The position numbers were made by a program, and so were the translations under genes. From contig NZ_CP086322.1 in NCBI RefSeq assembly GCF_023277745.1, positions 6,758,001-6,822,000 on the forward strand: a DNA stretch of 64,000 nt, in the 5' to 3' direction. The DNA is from Streptomyces halobius. Lineage in GTDB: Bacteria > Actinomycetota > Actinomycetes > Streptomycetales > Streptomycetaceae. This document shows, piece after piece, positions 8,781 through 18,000 of the stretch (position 1 is its first letter; each line of letters begins with the position of its first letter). The notes beneath the pieces are model-generated. The model did not search any database. It saw only the letters and a program-made list of their open reading frames with translations, and was not told where the DNA came from.

Positions 8781-8805
8781 ATCCCCGGTTAAGGAAACCG
8801 GGGAT
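8781..8805. repeat. Perfect hairpin (10-bp stem, 5-nt loop)
   Basis: ATCCCCGGTT and AACCGGGGAT flank the loop AAGGA. It follows the decayed region and precedes the 8951-10313 genes. Such compact GC hairpins occur at ends of IS200/IS605-type elements and also as terminators. No transposase of that family is seen nearby, so the origin is open. Confidence 0.5.
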
Positions 8806-8950
8806 TCTCCGCACCATTGATCCTCCCACTGTCCGCTCCGTGGAAGGACCTTTGTGCCCGAAGCCCTACGTTCACCTATCGTTCCAGCTGGCACACTCAC
8901 CTCACACAGGCATGATCTCAGTCACACAATCGTGCAGGAAAAGGGACACG

Positions 8951-8998
8951 ATGAATCGTCGCAACGCGACACGCACGCAGGGCGCCGGCCTCGTGTAA
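8951..8998 (+). CDS. Possible 15-residue leader ORF
   Basis: ATG 8951 is preceded by AGGAAAAGGG at a workable distance and opens a 15-codon basic peptide (MNRRNATRTQGAGLV) that stops 25 bases before the next gene. It could be a translated leader controlling the downstream gene, or chance. There is no independent support. Confidence 0.2.
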   Translation: MNRRNATRTQGAGLV

Positions 8999-9023
8999 AG
9001 CGACACGACCTGCGTGGGACACG

Positions 9024-9425
9024 GTGTCTGCCGACACAAAGCGGAACGGCCTGGTGCCGCTCGGCTACGACACCGCCCTGGCCCTGGAGATCATCCCGTT
9101 CAAGGGCGGCACCAAGGGCTACCTGGCCAGTCCCGAGCAGCGGCGCCGGTACCTGGAGGCGCTGAACCCGGCGGCCCGCGCCACCACCGGACAGCCCATC
9201 AGCCAGCATCTGGGCCCTTACCTCCTGGTCAAGGGCTTGTTTTTCCTCGCGCTGATGAAGCCCACCGACCCCGCGCGCATCGACAAGCACCTCAAGTGGC
9301 AATACCGCCGGCACCTATTCATGGAGGTCCTGGAGCAGTATGAGCGCACCGGAGCAATCGACCCCGCCCGCTTCCCCACCCTCGACGACTTCGCCGCTCG
9401 GCACAGCGCTCCCGGCCATCCGTGA
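9024..9425 (+). CDS. Conserved-looking hypothetical protein
   Basis: The 133-residue soluble protein starts at GTG 9024. It has a mixed helical composition with the segment FKGGTKGYLASPEQRRRYLE and a C-terminus rich in aromatic and acidic residues (LEQYERTGAI). I do not recognise its family. It overlaps the beginning of the frameshifted nucleotidyltransferase-like gene by 86 bases, so the two may once have been a functional pair. Codon usage is normal for high-GC DNA. Confidence 0.45.
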   Translation: MSADTKRNGLVPLGYDTALALEIIPFKGGTKGYLASPEQRRRYLEALNPAARATTGQPISQHLGPYLLVKGLFFLALMKPTDPARIDKHLKWQYRRHLFMEVLEQYERTGAIDPARFPTLDDFAARHSAPGHP

Positions 9426-10313
9426 CCGCGACTACCTCCTCGACCGCGCGGGCGTCATCTTCAAGGTGATCGGCGATGTCCACCCGGGCACGCACTGGTT
9501 GGGGTATGTGAAGTACCCCCCGACTCGCGCGGCGACCGGACGCTGTTCGGCCGCACGTACCGGCAAAACACCGTCGTATCCAAAGCCTTCGGCCTCTTAG
9601 TCGACCGGCCCGAGTGCTACGTCTACTCGCCCGCCGTCGGCTGCGTCATCACCGGCGTGCCCCGCGAACTGCTGGACGGCTCGGCGGTCAGCAAAGACCT
9701 GCTGGCCATCATCGACTGGGTCGTGGACGCCGGCGCCGCCGACGTTATCGGCGTCACCGGCTCGTTCCTGGTCGGGGCGTGCAACGCCCGCTCCGACATC
9801 GACCTGGTCTGCTACGGACCCCGCGGATACGAAGCCGCCCAGGCCCTGTTCGCCGAGCGGGCGCTGATCCAGCCGTACGAGGGTGACGCCCAGACTCGGC
9901 TGTACATCCGACGGGCGAAGTACATGACAGGCAGCTCGTTCGACGCCCTGATGCGGCAGGAAGCGCGCAAACTGCAGGGACTGACCACCGGCGCCGGCGC
10001 ACACATCAACTGCGAGCCCCTGCGCGCCGACGGCGACCGAACCCTCGCCGGGGTGGTCGCCCAGGAAGTCGGCGCGATCAGCGTGCTGGCCCGCGTGACC
10101 GACCACACCGAGGGCCTCGCAACGCCCGCCGTCTACGGCATCGCGGTGGACACCGTCATCGGGTCAGCGGCCCGGAAAGGAGTTGTCCAGGCTGAGGAGC
10201 GGTTGTTACCGTCACGCCAGCGCGAGAGACGCGTGCTCAGCGGGACAGGGAGGTTGATGAATATGGCTGCCGTCGGCCCTCATCAGCATGCCCTCGTCCG
10301 GCCCGCGCGATAA
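9340..10313 (+). pseudogene. Frameshifted nucleotidyltransferase-like protein
   Basis: The first frame (ATG 9340) reads into DRDYLLDRAGVIFKVIGDV and then stops at 9600. A one-base deletion in the C6 run near 9518 would restore KYPPDSRGDRTLFGRTYRQN and continue into the second frame. The second frame carries GVTGSFLVGACNARSDIDL, the GS...DxD signature of the polymerase-beta nucleotidyltransferase fold. The restored protein would exceed 290 residues. After about 10170 the frame becomes unlike the rest and the true C-terminus may be lost. The break could be real decay or a homopolymer sequencing error. The target of nucleotidyl transfer is unknown. Confidence 0.6.
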
Positions 10314-10370
10314 CAGAGCGCGGCCGGGTCGTTCCAACGACCAGGAGAGACACGTGTCTTCCTCTTCTTC

Positions 10371-11754
10371 GGGTCTGTACGGTCTCCGGTGTAATTGATG
10401 ATCAAGGAAGAGACATCAAGTGACTGACACCGTGACCGAGTCCGTGGCCGACGATGACCAGGCGGAACCGTCGCTGGAGAGTGCGGCGGTCGAGCAGAAG
10501 CTGATCGACCAGCTCGTCGAGCAGGCCCGGAGCAAGGGGCTGCAGCTGACCGGCGACGGTGGGCTGCTGCAGCAGCTGACCAAGACGGTTCTGGAGTCCG
10601 CCCTGGAGGGCGAGATCACCGACCATCTCGGCTATGACAAGCACGACCCGGCGGGCAAGGACGGCGGCAACTCCCGCAACGGAACCCGGTCGAAGAAGGT
10701 ACTGACCGACATCGGCCCGGTCGAGATCGACGTGCCCCGCGACCGCGAGGGCTCCTTCGAGCCGGCCATCGTCAAGAAGCGGCAGCGGCGCCTGACCGGC
10801 GTGGACGAGATGGTCCTCTCGCTGTCCGCGAAGGGCCTCACGCATGGCGAGATCTCCTCGCACCTGGCCGAGGTCTACGGCGCCGACGTGTCCAAGACGA
10901 CCATCACCGCGATCACCGACAAGGTGATGGACGGCATGACGGAATGGCAGAACCGCCCGCTCGACCGCGTCTATCCGGTCGTCTTCATTGACGCCATCAA
11001 CGTCAAGATTCGCGATGGCCAAGTGGCGAACAGGCCGATCTACGTGGCGTTGGCGGTCACCGCCGAGGGGCACCGCGACATCCTCGGCCTGTGGGCCGGC
11101 GACGGCGGCGAGGGTGCGAAGCACTGGCTGCGGGTGCTCTCCGAGCTCAAGAACAGGGGCGTCGAGGATGTCCTCATGCTGGTCTGCGACGGGCTGAAGG
11201 GGCTGCCCGACGCGGTCGGCGAGGTCTGGCCCCGAACTGTGGTGCAAACGTGTGTGGTTCACCTCCTGCGGGCGTCGTTCCGCTACGCGGCCCGCCAGGA
11301 CTGGGGCAAGATCGCGAAGGCGCTCAAGCCCGTCTACACCGCGCCGAGCGAGGACGCGGCGACGACACGGTTCCTGGAATTCGCCGAGGTCTGGGGAAAG
11401 AAGTATCCGGCGATCGTCCGTCTCTGGGAGTCCAGCTGGGCGGAGTTCACGCCTTTCCTGCAGTTTGATGCGGAAATACGCCGGATTGTGTGCACGACCA
11501 ACAGCATCGAGAGCGTCAACGCCCGCATCCGCAAGGCCGTTCGCGCACGCGGGCACTTCCCCACGGAACAGGCCGCTCTCAAGTGCGTCTACATGGCCGT
11601 CATGAGCCTCGACCCGACCGGCTCCGGCCGCAAACGCTGGACCATGCGCTGGAAGGGCGCGATGAACGCCTTCGACCTGGCCTTCGACGGCCGCCTCACC
11701 GCAGGCCAACTCTAGCCACACCAACCCCAGTTACACCGCTAGCTTTACAGACCC
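10371..11754 (+). mobile_element. IS256-family insertion sequence
   Basis: The element is 1384 bp. Its 24-bp imperfect inverted ends at 10371-10394 and 11731-11754 share GGGTCTGTA at the outside and CGGTGTAA at the inside. It contains one full-length transposase gene and looks intact. I found no convincing 8-9 bp target duplication. The left flank has a ribosome binding site and a GTG start at 10354 that is cut after 17 bases. The right flank is the C-terminus of a recombinase. The flanks therefore do not form one gene, which points to rearrangement after insertion. Confidence 0.85.
10420..11715 (+). CDS. IS256-family (mutator-type) transposase
   Basis: The 431-residue protein has the family's full length. 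The catalytic DDE triad is visible in YPVVFIDAINVKIRDG, LMLVCDGLKGLPDA and TTNSIESVNARIRK. The zinc/His segment VVQTCVVHLLRASFRYA lies between the second D and the E. The N-terminal region with LTKTVLESALEGEITDHLGY is also typical. It carries out cut-and-paste or circle-forming transposition of the surrounding element. ATG/GTG choice: the frame opens at GTG 10420 just inside the left end. Confidence 0.93.
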   Translation: MTDTVTESVADDDQAEPSLESAAVEQKLIDQLVEQARSKGLQLTGDGGLLQQLTKTVLESALEGEITDHLGYDKHDPAGKDGGNSRNGTRSKKVLTDIGPVEIDVPRDREGSFEPAIVKKRQRRLTGVDEMVLSLSAKGLTHGEISSHLAEVYGADVSKTTITAITDKVMDGMTEWQNRPLDRVYPVVFIDAINVKIRDGQVANRPIYVALAVTAEGHRDILGLWAGDGGEGAKHWLRVLSELKNRGVEDVLMLVCDGLKGLPDAVGEVWPRTVVQTCVVHLLRASFRYAARQDWGKIAKALKPVYTAPSEDAATTRFLEFAEVWGKKYPAIVRLWESSWAEFTPFLQFDAEIRRIVCTTNSIESVNARIRKAVRARGHFPTEQAALKCVYMAVMSLDPTGSGRKRWTMRWKGAMNAFDLAFDGRLTAGQL

Positions 11755-11755
11755 T

Positions 11756-12237
11756 CCACTCCCGACGCCGTCATCGCGGGCATCCTCAACCGCCAACAAC
11801 GCCGCACAGCACGGGGATTGTCATACACCGCCAGTAGAGTCCAGTCCCTGCGACACCACTGGAACATTGACTGCCACCAGAAGAACCCGCAACAGCAGGA
11901 AGGAGAGCTGGTCACCGTGGCCCAAGCCGCCGCCGACCTCGGCCTGGCCCCCTCCACCCTGCACCGCTGGCTCAACGACGGCTTCATCGCAGGCGAGCAG
12001 ATCACCCCAGGCGCCCCCTGGCGCATCCGCCTCACCGACGAACTCCGGGCCCTGTTCGTCGATACCGCCCCCGCGGGATGGCTCGCCATGCTCGAGGCCA
12101 CCCTCGCCCACGGTGTCTCCCGCCAGACCCTGTTGCAGCGTGTCAAGCGCGGCGAGCTCCGCGCCGTCCACGTCCGCACCGGCCGCAGAAAGGGCCTGCG
12201 CATCGAACCGCCAGCCCCTCAGAACAGCCTCTTCTGA
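11756..12237 (+). pseudogene. C-terminal fragment of a recombinase-family protein
   Basis: The frame is open from the right end of the IS256 element with no start codon of its own. It reads TPDAVIAGILNRQQRRTARG, then an HTH-like segment (AAADLGLAPSTLHRWLNDG) and a basic C-terminus ending QNSLF. This matches the C-terminal region of large serine-recombinase-type proteins common in Streptomyces. The catalytic N-terminus is missing, removed at or near the IS256 right end. A small internal start at 11818 exists but is unlikely to be used. Confidence 0.65.
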
Positions 12238-12282
12238 CATCCACAATCAGCGAAAGGAGCAGTGTGACGATGCTTCCAAGCA

Positions 12283-12843
12283 AGCCTTGATGTCGCCCTC
12301 GATGTCCCACTCGTAGTTTGACGGCTTGCTGGTGCAGTGGTGGATTTCGGCGATGGCATCCTGAGCCCGCCGGCCAGGCCGATACCCGTAACTGGACGGG
12401 TAGAAATCGACCTCGAAGATCGGCTCCAGAACCAGCTTGAGGGCCATCTGCGCCACCCGGTCACGCAGAGTCGGGATACCCAGGTAACGGACCTTGCCGT
12501 TCTTCTTCGGGATCACCGCCTGCTTGACCGGAAGCGCCGTGAAGGACCCGTCTTTGAGGGAGGAGCGCAGCTCCTCCAGAAACGGAATCACTCCGTGACG
12601 TTCCTCGACGTGATAACGGGTTAACCCGTCCACGCCTGCTGTCCTGGCACCCCGGTTGCCGGACACCCGTTCCCAGGCCACCAGCAATGTGGCCCGGTCA
12701 CAGACCAAGTTGAATACATCCTTGAACCGTCGATGCGGCTCATTCCTTGCCCATCGGTGCAGCTTGAGCTGATGATCGAGTACCCGCCGCTCGGCCGCCA
12801 TACTGCCCGGCCAAGATATCGGCGGTGCGTCGTTGTTCAACAA
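12283..12843 (-). pseudogene. Group II intron reverse transcriptase/maturase, N-terminal part
   Basis: The frame starts at TTG 12843 behind GGGGAGG. It contains recognisable RT blocks: the N-terminal region with FNLVCDRATLLVAWERVSGN, the block VKQAVIPKKNGKVRYLGIPT, DRVAQMALKLVLEPIFEVDF with SYGYRPGRRAQDA, and WDIEGDIKAC. It breaks off immediately after that last block. The YADD catalytic motif, maturase and endonuclease domains are missing. The remaining codons to the stop at 12247 are foreign sequence. It is non-functional. Confidence 0.8.
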
Positions 12844-13445
12844 CGTTCCTCCCCGACAGCAGCTCTGCTGCTATCACGCTGTCGCCCTTTCCCGTGTGAC
12901 CGGCTTTCCCGGACTCTGAGTACTACGGCGACTCCGCCACGATCTGGCATCATCAGCGGGCGTTGCGCCTGCCCGCCGTCCGACCGGCTGCCGGACGGGA
13001 AGGGCGATGCCAGATCGCTTCCCACGTTCACTGAGAATCTCTGCGACGGCTTCGGTGCCCGGCTTTACCCCGGCAGCATCGCCACGGACCGCATATCGCA
13101 GTCTTGGTCCGGGCCTCCCGGCGCCCACAGGCTAAAGACGCCGGAAGAGGAGAGGCCACCGGATAGAGCACTCTCCAGCACTGCGGCGCGGCCCATCCAC
13201 CAGATTCGGCAGACCGCTGACGACTCACGGGGCTTCAACCACCGATTCAGTTTCCTTACACCCATTCCGTCTTCGCTTGCGGGCACGAACCGCCTGGTGG
13301 TGTCGATTCGCCCCTACGTTGTCGAGGCCGCTTCCGGCGTCACCCCCAACCCGGGGATCCACCTGCCTCCAGCTTCAACCAGTCACTGCGATGACCAGCG
13401 GCGGGTTCCTCCTCCCGCTCGATTCCTCAGCGCCTCGTGGCGCAC
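12283..13445 (-). mobile_element. Truncated group II intron (5' part)
   Basis: On the minus strand the sequence begins GTGCGCC at 13445, matching the conserved group II intron 5' end. A structured, non-coding stretch of about 600 bases follows, then a reverse-transcriptase ORF. Directly before the 5' end is a transposase exon ending in codons for IIDETG. The intron is cut within the RT gene near 12283, where it joins unrelated sequence after the recombinase fragment. Domain V and the 3' splice site are therefore absent and it cannot splice. Confidence 0.75.
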
Positions 13446-13746
13446 AGCCCGTCTCATCGATGATCAGAACACCGCCAGGCTCGCCGAGGCGTTCGGCGGT
13501 ATATGCCTGCACATCGTCGCGGATCTCGTCCGCGTTCCAGCGGGCCCGGTTGAGGAGGTTCTGGAGCCCATGAGGTGTGCCGTGACCTGCATGTTCAGCC
13601 AGCTGCCAGCTGTTCTTCCGCCCCACCGGACCGAGCAGGGCCCGCACGTAGTCCCGCATCCGCCGCCGCAGATCAGCCCGGCCGAACCGGTGACCAACCC
13701 GCAGCAGCACCTCCTCAAGCTCCCCGGCCCACACCTCGGGCTGCAT
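13446..13746 (-). pseudogene. IS701-family transposase, N-terminal exon
   Basis: From ATG 13746 the frame gives about 100 residues with the IS701 start: RRRMRDYVRALLGPVGRKNS, the conserved WQLAEHAGHGTPHGLQNLL and VLIIDETG. The last block holds the first catalytic aspartate. The group II intron begins directly after it, so the rest of the transposase is gone. The frame is open further upstream (to 13968) and the native start may be earlier. Confidence 0.72.
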
Positions 13747-13918
13747 ATCATCTTGCACGATCAGCACAACAGCGATCACACTCAGCCGGTCACGAACTCC
13801 CGCCACCTGACTGCCAGTCAGCTCGCTACACTCAGAAACAGATCCCTGACCAGCAGGAATAGCAAACTGCAACTGGAGTAATAGAACGCGGCCAGGTTGA
13901 ACGCGGTGCGCAAGAGGT

Positions 13919-14368
13919 TTACTCCGTGTAGGTGGTGACGTCGTTGATGAAAACTTTAGGCTCGCCAACGGTTCGCGTATATCCTGAAATGTCTATTTCA
14001 CTGGACTCCTTCTTTGTTAGTCCAGGCTCAATGTTCCGGATATCGAAGGTCTGCGCAAATACCGGAGTTTCGCCATTGCTGATAGCGACATCGATGCTGT
14101 AGCTCAGTTCCTTCTCAGTTGCGTTGCTCGCGGTGACGACGAGGTTGATCACCGACACTTCCACCGTCGCCGCGACCTTGACATCGCCGAGCGTGACCGT
14201 CTTGGTCTTCCCGTCATAGTTGACGACCGGAGTCGGCTCCTCATCCGGCGTCACGGTCTGCACCGGAGGTTTAGTTGTGGCACCTGGTGATTCTTCGGAG
14301 GTGATCACACATCCGGAAGCCAACATCAGTGCAGGCAGTACGACATAGAGGGTCCATTTGATTCGCAC
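13919..14368 (-). CDS. Small lipoprotein, possible FxLYD-like fold
   Basis: The 149-residue protein starts at GTG 14368, five bases after GGGAGG. It has a short basic N-terminus, a hydrophobic core and the lipobox LASGC, so it should be lipid-anchored on the outer face of the membrane. After a Pro/Thr/Glu-rich linker comes a single beta-rich domain of about 90 residues (VNYDGKTKTVTLGDV to the end). Its alternation of strands and the N-A-T-E-K/S-Y pattern resemble FxLYD-type domains. It is the only gene in its unit and its function is unknown. Confidence 0.7.
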   Translation of the reverse strand: MRIKWTLYVVLPALMLASGCVITSEESPGATTKPPVQTVTPDEEPTPVVNYDGKTKTVTLGDVKVAATVEVSVINLVVTASNATEKELSYSIDVAISNGETPVFAQTFDIRNIEPGLTKKESSEIDISGYTRTVGEPKVFINDVTTYTE

Positions 14369-14458
14369 ACAAGCCTCCCACTGGGGGGATGACATTATCA
14401 TCATGATTCTGCCACCCATCGATCAGCAGCGCAGTAGAGACGTGAAAGGTATTAAGTC

Positions 14459-15037
14459 GTGACATGTGAACTTTCGGCATGGAGTCAGATCACTGAGTGG
14501 ATTCGCGAGAACGCACCGCGCTCCTACGCACAGCTCCAGGAAGGTGCGACATCGGATGCCTTGGCGCACACTAGAGCGCGACTGGGAACACCGCTGCCTG
14601 AAGAGCTGTCATCCATGCTGCACATGAACAACGGCGTGCAGGTCGACCCCAATGATCCGGACGGCATGCGTCCTCGCCGGTCCGGTGAATTTGTCTCTGA
14701 CTTCTACAGCATCCTCTCGACGCATTTGATCACCCGTGTCAATGAGCACATGAATGCTGTCTACAACGGCGGGGAACAAGACGGCGAGTGGAAGCACCAT
14801 TGGGTTCCCTTCGCCGTCGAGAGCGACTGGCTATACGGCCTGTTCATCGACGGCACCACCGGGGCCGTCGGCGAATGGTCCGACGGCGGACCCATCGAAG
14901 AGAACGTCTACCCGTCGCTGTCAGCCTTTCTGGAAGAGTCGTTCCAGCTGATACAGAGCCGTGCCGGTATCTATAACGAGATGATCGTCTGGGACATCGA
15001 CGACCTCGACCAGGAGGATCTTGACCAACTCACCTGA
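14459..15037 (+). CDS. SMI1/KNR4-family protein (possible immunity protein)
   Basis: The 192-residue acidic protein has the SMI1/KNR4 signature: a helical N-terminus, LGTPLPEELSSMLHMNNGVQ, and later WVPFAVESDWLYGLFIDGT and GAVGEWSDGG. In bacteria this superfamily often supplies immunity proteins to polymorphic toxins. It starts at GTG 14459 with AAAGG upstream. It converges on the large NucA/NucB-domain gene, with a bidirectional terminator between them. An immunity role toward that protein is possible, but toxin/immunity pairs are normally co-directional, so the link is weak. Confidence 0.8.
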   Translation: MTCELSAWSQITEWIRENAPRSYAQLQEGATSDALAHTRARLGTPLPEELSSMLHMNNGVQVDPNDPDGMRPRRSGEFVSDFYSILSTHLITRVNEHMNAVYNGGEQDGEWKHHWVPFAVESDWLYGLFIDGTTGAVGEWSDGGPIEENVYPSLSAFLEESFQLIQSRAGIYNEMIVWDIDDLDQEDLDQLT

Positions 15038-15047
15038 CCGCAAACAC

Positions 15048-15084
15048 ACTGTGGTCCCACCAATTCCCTTGGTGGGGCCACAGT
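15048..15084. terminator. Bidirectional intrinsic terminator
   Basis: A 14-bp stem with one wobble pair (ACTGTGGTCCCACC against GGTGGGGCCACAGT) encloses a 9-nt loop and is followed by TTTT on the plus strand. It lies between the convergent SMI1-type gene and the large secreted-protein gene. Confidence 0.85.
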
Positions 15085-15095
15085 TTTATGCTCTG

Positions 15096-18000
15096 TTACA
15101 GGGTGAATCCGTCGAGGTCGACCCAGTACTGGTCGTCCTGCATAAGACGCTGCTCCTTGATGAAGTCACCGAACGGACGCATGGACTGAGTGTTTTGCCA
15201 GTTCGACATCGAGGACCGGCCACATGGCTCGCTCCAGTTCGGCGCCGGGTAGTCGGGGCGCAGGTGGATGGAGATCGTGTCGTCGCTGTTGCGCTTGATG
15301 TAGGTCTGCACGCACTCGGCGCCGCTGTAGTCGACGGGGTTGGTGCCGCCGTTGGAGTTCGGGTTGCCGCCGCTCTGGTAGGCGTTGGCGAAGGCGAACT
15401 CGTCACAGCTGATGGAGTCGGTTGTTCCCCACAGGTCGGTGAACAGGCCGGTTCCCGCGTACGTGCGCCACTTCCGCTTGCAGATCTTCTGACGGTTGCG
15501 CTTGTGCTGGGTCTTGCCGCTGCCGTCGTCGGACATCTTGTCGGCGAGGTACTTCAGCGGCTTTCCGCTGCTGCGCTTTCCGTAGACGATTTTCGTCTTG
15601 TCCCACATCAGGGCGATGTGTGCCGCTGCGCCGCGGAACTTCTTGGAGTTCATGACGTAGGTCGGCTTGTAGCCGGAGAAGACACAGCCGGTTCCGGCGT
15701 TGATGACCTGGTTGTCACAGCGGATGTCCAGTTGGGACTTCTCGACTTCGAGTGGGTTCCTAATCGGGTCACCGTTGGTCGAGCCGGCGAAGGTCCAGTA
15801 CGGGGTGATTGTGTTCGTGGTGTCCTGGCTCGGCGTCCACTTCATGCGTGTGGTGATGGTCCTGCGGAGTGTGTCTCCCTTCTTCCACGTCTTGGATCCG
15901 TCCCAGTTCGTGCTGGTGATGGCGCAGTAGCCACGGCATTTGGCCCGGTAGTCCAGGTTGACCGTGTTCATCGCGCCGTTCATCGACTTCAAGGAGAGCG
16001 TGGTGACCTGCGAGAACTCGGCGCTCTTGGGGTCGAGGTAGATCGTGTTGTAGTAGTCGAAGCTCGCTGTGCCGTCTGGTTTCCCGTTCTCGAAGTGCGT
16101 GACGTACAGAGTGTCGTGGATGCAGGCGTTGGCGCGCTTGCGTTCGATCGACACCGAGGCGATCGAGCACGAGGTCGGACTGCTCAGCGACATCGTGCTG
16201 GCGCTGGTGGTGGATCTGGTTCCGGGGAGTGCAGGGAAGAAGCCTCCGGAGATTTCCTCTGACGGCTCGATGGGTTCCGGGTCCGCCGCGCTCGGGTTGG
16301 GCAGCGGGTAGGTGCCGAACTTCGTGCCGTTGTAGGTGCCGGGCACGAAGGCGATGGCGTCGAAGGCGATGTCCGCGTCTCCAGTGCCGCCGTTGAAGTT
16401 GTCCAGCCGGACCTCGGGCGTGGTGTTCTTGAAGTAGTAGGCGCCCAGGTCGACCCACTTGTTCGACTGGTTGGCCTTCTGTGAGATCGTCGCGTCGATC
16501 TCACCCTCGTCGGTTTTGATCCAGTAGGTGGCCTTCTTGGTCTGTGCCCCGTGGTCGGGGATGTGCGCGAAGACCTTGGCCTGGCCGGAGGTGTTGTTGA
16601 TCGGACCGTTCAGCTTCCACGTGCCGGTGACCTTCAGCCGGTTGGCGTTGGCCGGGTAGCTCTCGGGTGTACGGGTGTGCGTGAACCAGAAGTGATTGCC
16701 GTAGCCGGCGCCGATCTGGTGGGTGTCGATCTTGCCCGGGTAGGTGTTCATCGTCAGCGTCGACTCATCCGGGCGTTCCATGGTGGTCTGCCAGGGGGTG
16801 AAGTCGAAGGTGAAGGTGCCGTCGGACTTGATCGCTCCGCAGCCGCGGTTTGCGTCTACGCCTGCCGGTGTGACGCCGTTTTGGACGTCGTCGACGATCA
16901 GGGCGTTCGTGGGAAGGCCGGTGTCGCAGCGGGGCGGGTAGGAGTTGGCATCCGGCTGCTCACCGTAGCTGGTGGTGAAGCGGTGCACGGCGTTGCCGCA
17001 GGTGCTGTCGCTGTTGCAGTCCTTCCACTCATCCGGGCTGATGGGCTTGTCCCACCAGCAGTGCAGCCAGTGAGGATCGTCCCGGTTGGCGTCCAGGTTG
17101 CAGGCGCCTTGGCCGGGGTCGTTGGAGTCGTTCTCTCCGATCTTGGCCGGGTCACAGTTGTTGGAGGCGTCGCAGAACAGGTCAACCGGCGGCTTGGCCC
17201 GGGCCCGGTTGTACTTCGCGCTGCCGGGGGTCAGGGCGTCGCCCGCGGCGCCGCCCCACCATGCGTAGCGGTATCCGGCCTGGAAGTCGCCGGGGGCGAA
17301 CATGGCCTCGATGGGGTGCCCGGCCCAGCCGATGACCTTCTCCTCGTACGGCCAGTCCTGCGGGTGCGCGGCGTGGCTGTAGTCGTCGTTACCGAAGACG
17401 TTCTCCAGGAACGGGGTGCGGTTGGACTTCCACAGCGGGTTGGCCGGGTTATTGGTCCAGCCGACGCCCTTGTGTCCGGCCGCGTCGGCGCTGGGGTAGA
17501 AGCCGGAGTTGTAGGCCCACAGAGCGAAGAACCAGTTCTCGATCCAGCGGGGGTGACCGCCGTTGATCTTCATCCCGGCGTTGTAGGTCTCGTTCCACTT
17601 CTCAGAGAGGATCTGCGCACCGGCGGCGATATTCGCGGTGTAGTCCACGGCGACGGCCTTCTGAGCGAGCGGGGACAGCGTGGACTGGCCCTTGTTCGGC
17701 AGGCGCATGCCGTCGGTGGCCTGGGTGATGCCGTAGCCGCAGTCGGCGTCGAACCAGTTGATCCGCCACGGGTCGAGCTGTTCGCCGGAGGCGGCATAGT
17801 CGACGCCGTAGTAGTTGCCGATCAGGGGGTTCGCGGTGACGCCGGGCACGGCGAAGCGGGTGGCCTGCCACATGTTGGATTCCTGCGCGGTGATGCCGAG
17901 CATCACCTGTGCCGGGATGTGCCACTTGTCGGTGACGTCGGGGTCCTCGTTGTCGAGGGTGCCGTTGGGGTCACCGGCGAGGGGCTTGGCGGGGAAGAGG

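Larger units (their letters stand above)
8044..8950. other. Region without an intact gene
   Basis: About 900 bases carry no convincing full-length gene. I can recognise only a broken zinc-ribbon-like reading frame near 8520-8690 and a perfect hairpin at 8781-8805, listed separately. The remaining ORFs here are short, overlap on both strands and lack ribosome binding sites. Confidence 0.6.

Noticed and set aside
10363..11762. Target-site duplication around the IS256 element.
   Set aside because: The flanking octamers agree at only five of eight positions and the flanks belong to different sequences.
12733..13881. A 382-codon plus-strand frame across the group II intron.
   Set aside because: It crosses intron RNA structure and the antisense of the transposase exon, with no family match.
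14459..15037. SMI1/KNR4 protein as the dedicated immunity of the NucA/NucB-domain protein.
   Set aside because: The genes converge and are separated by a terminator, unlike normal toxin/immunity order. Kept only as a weak possibility.
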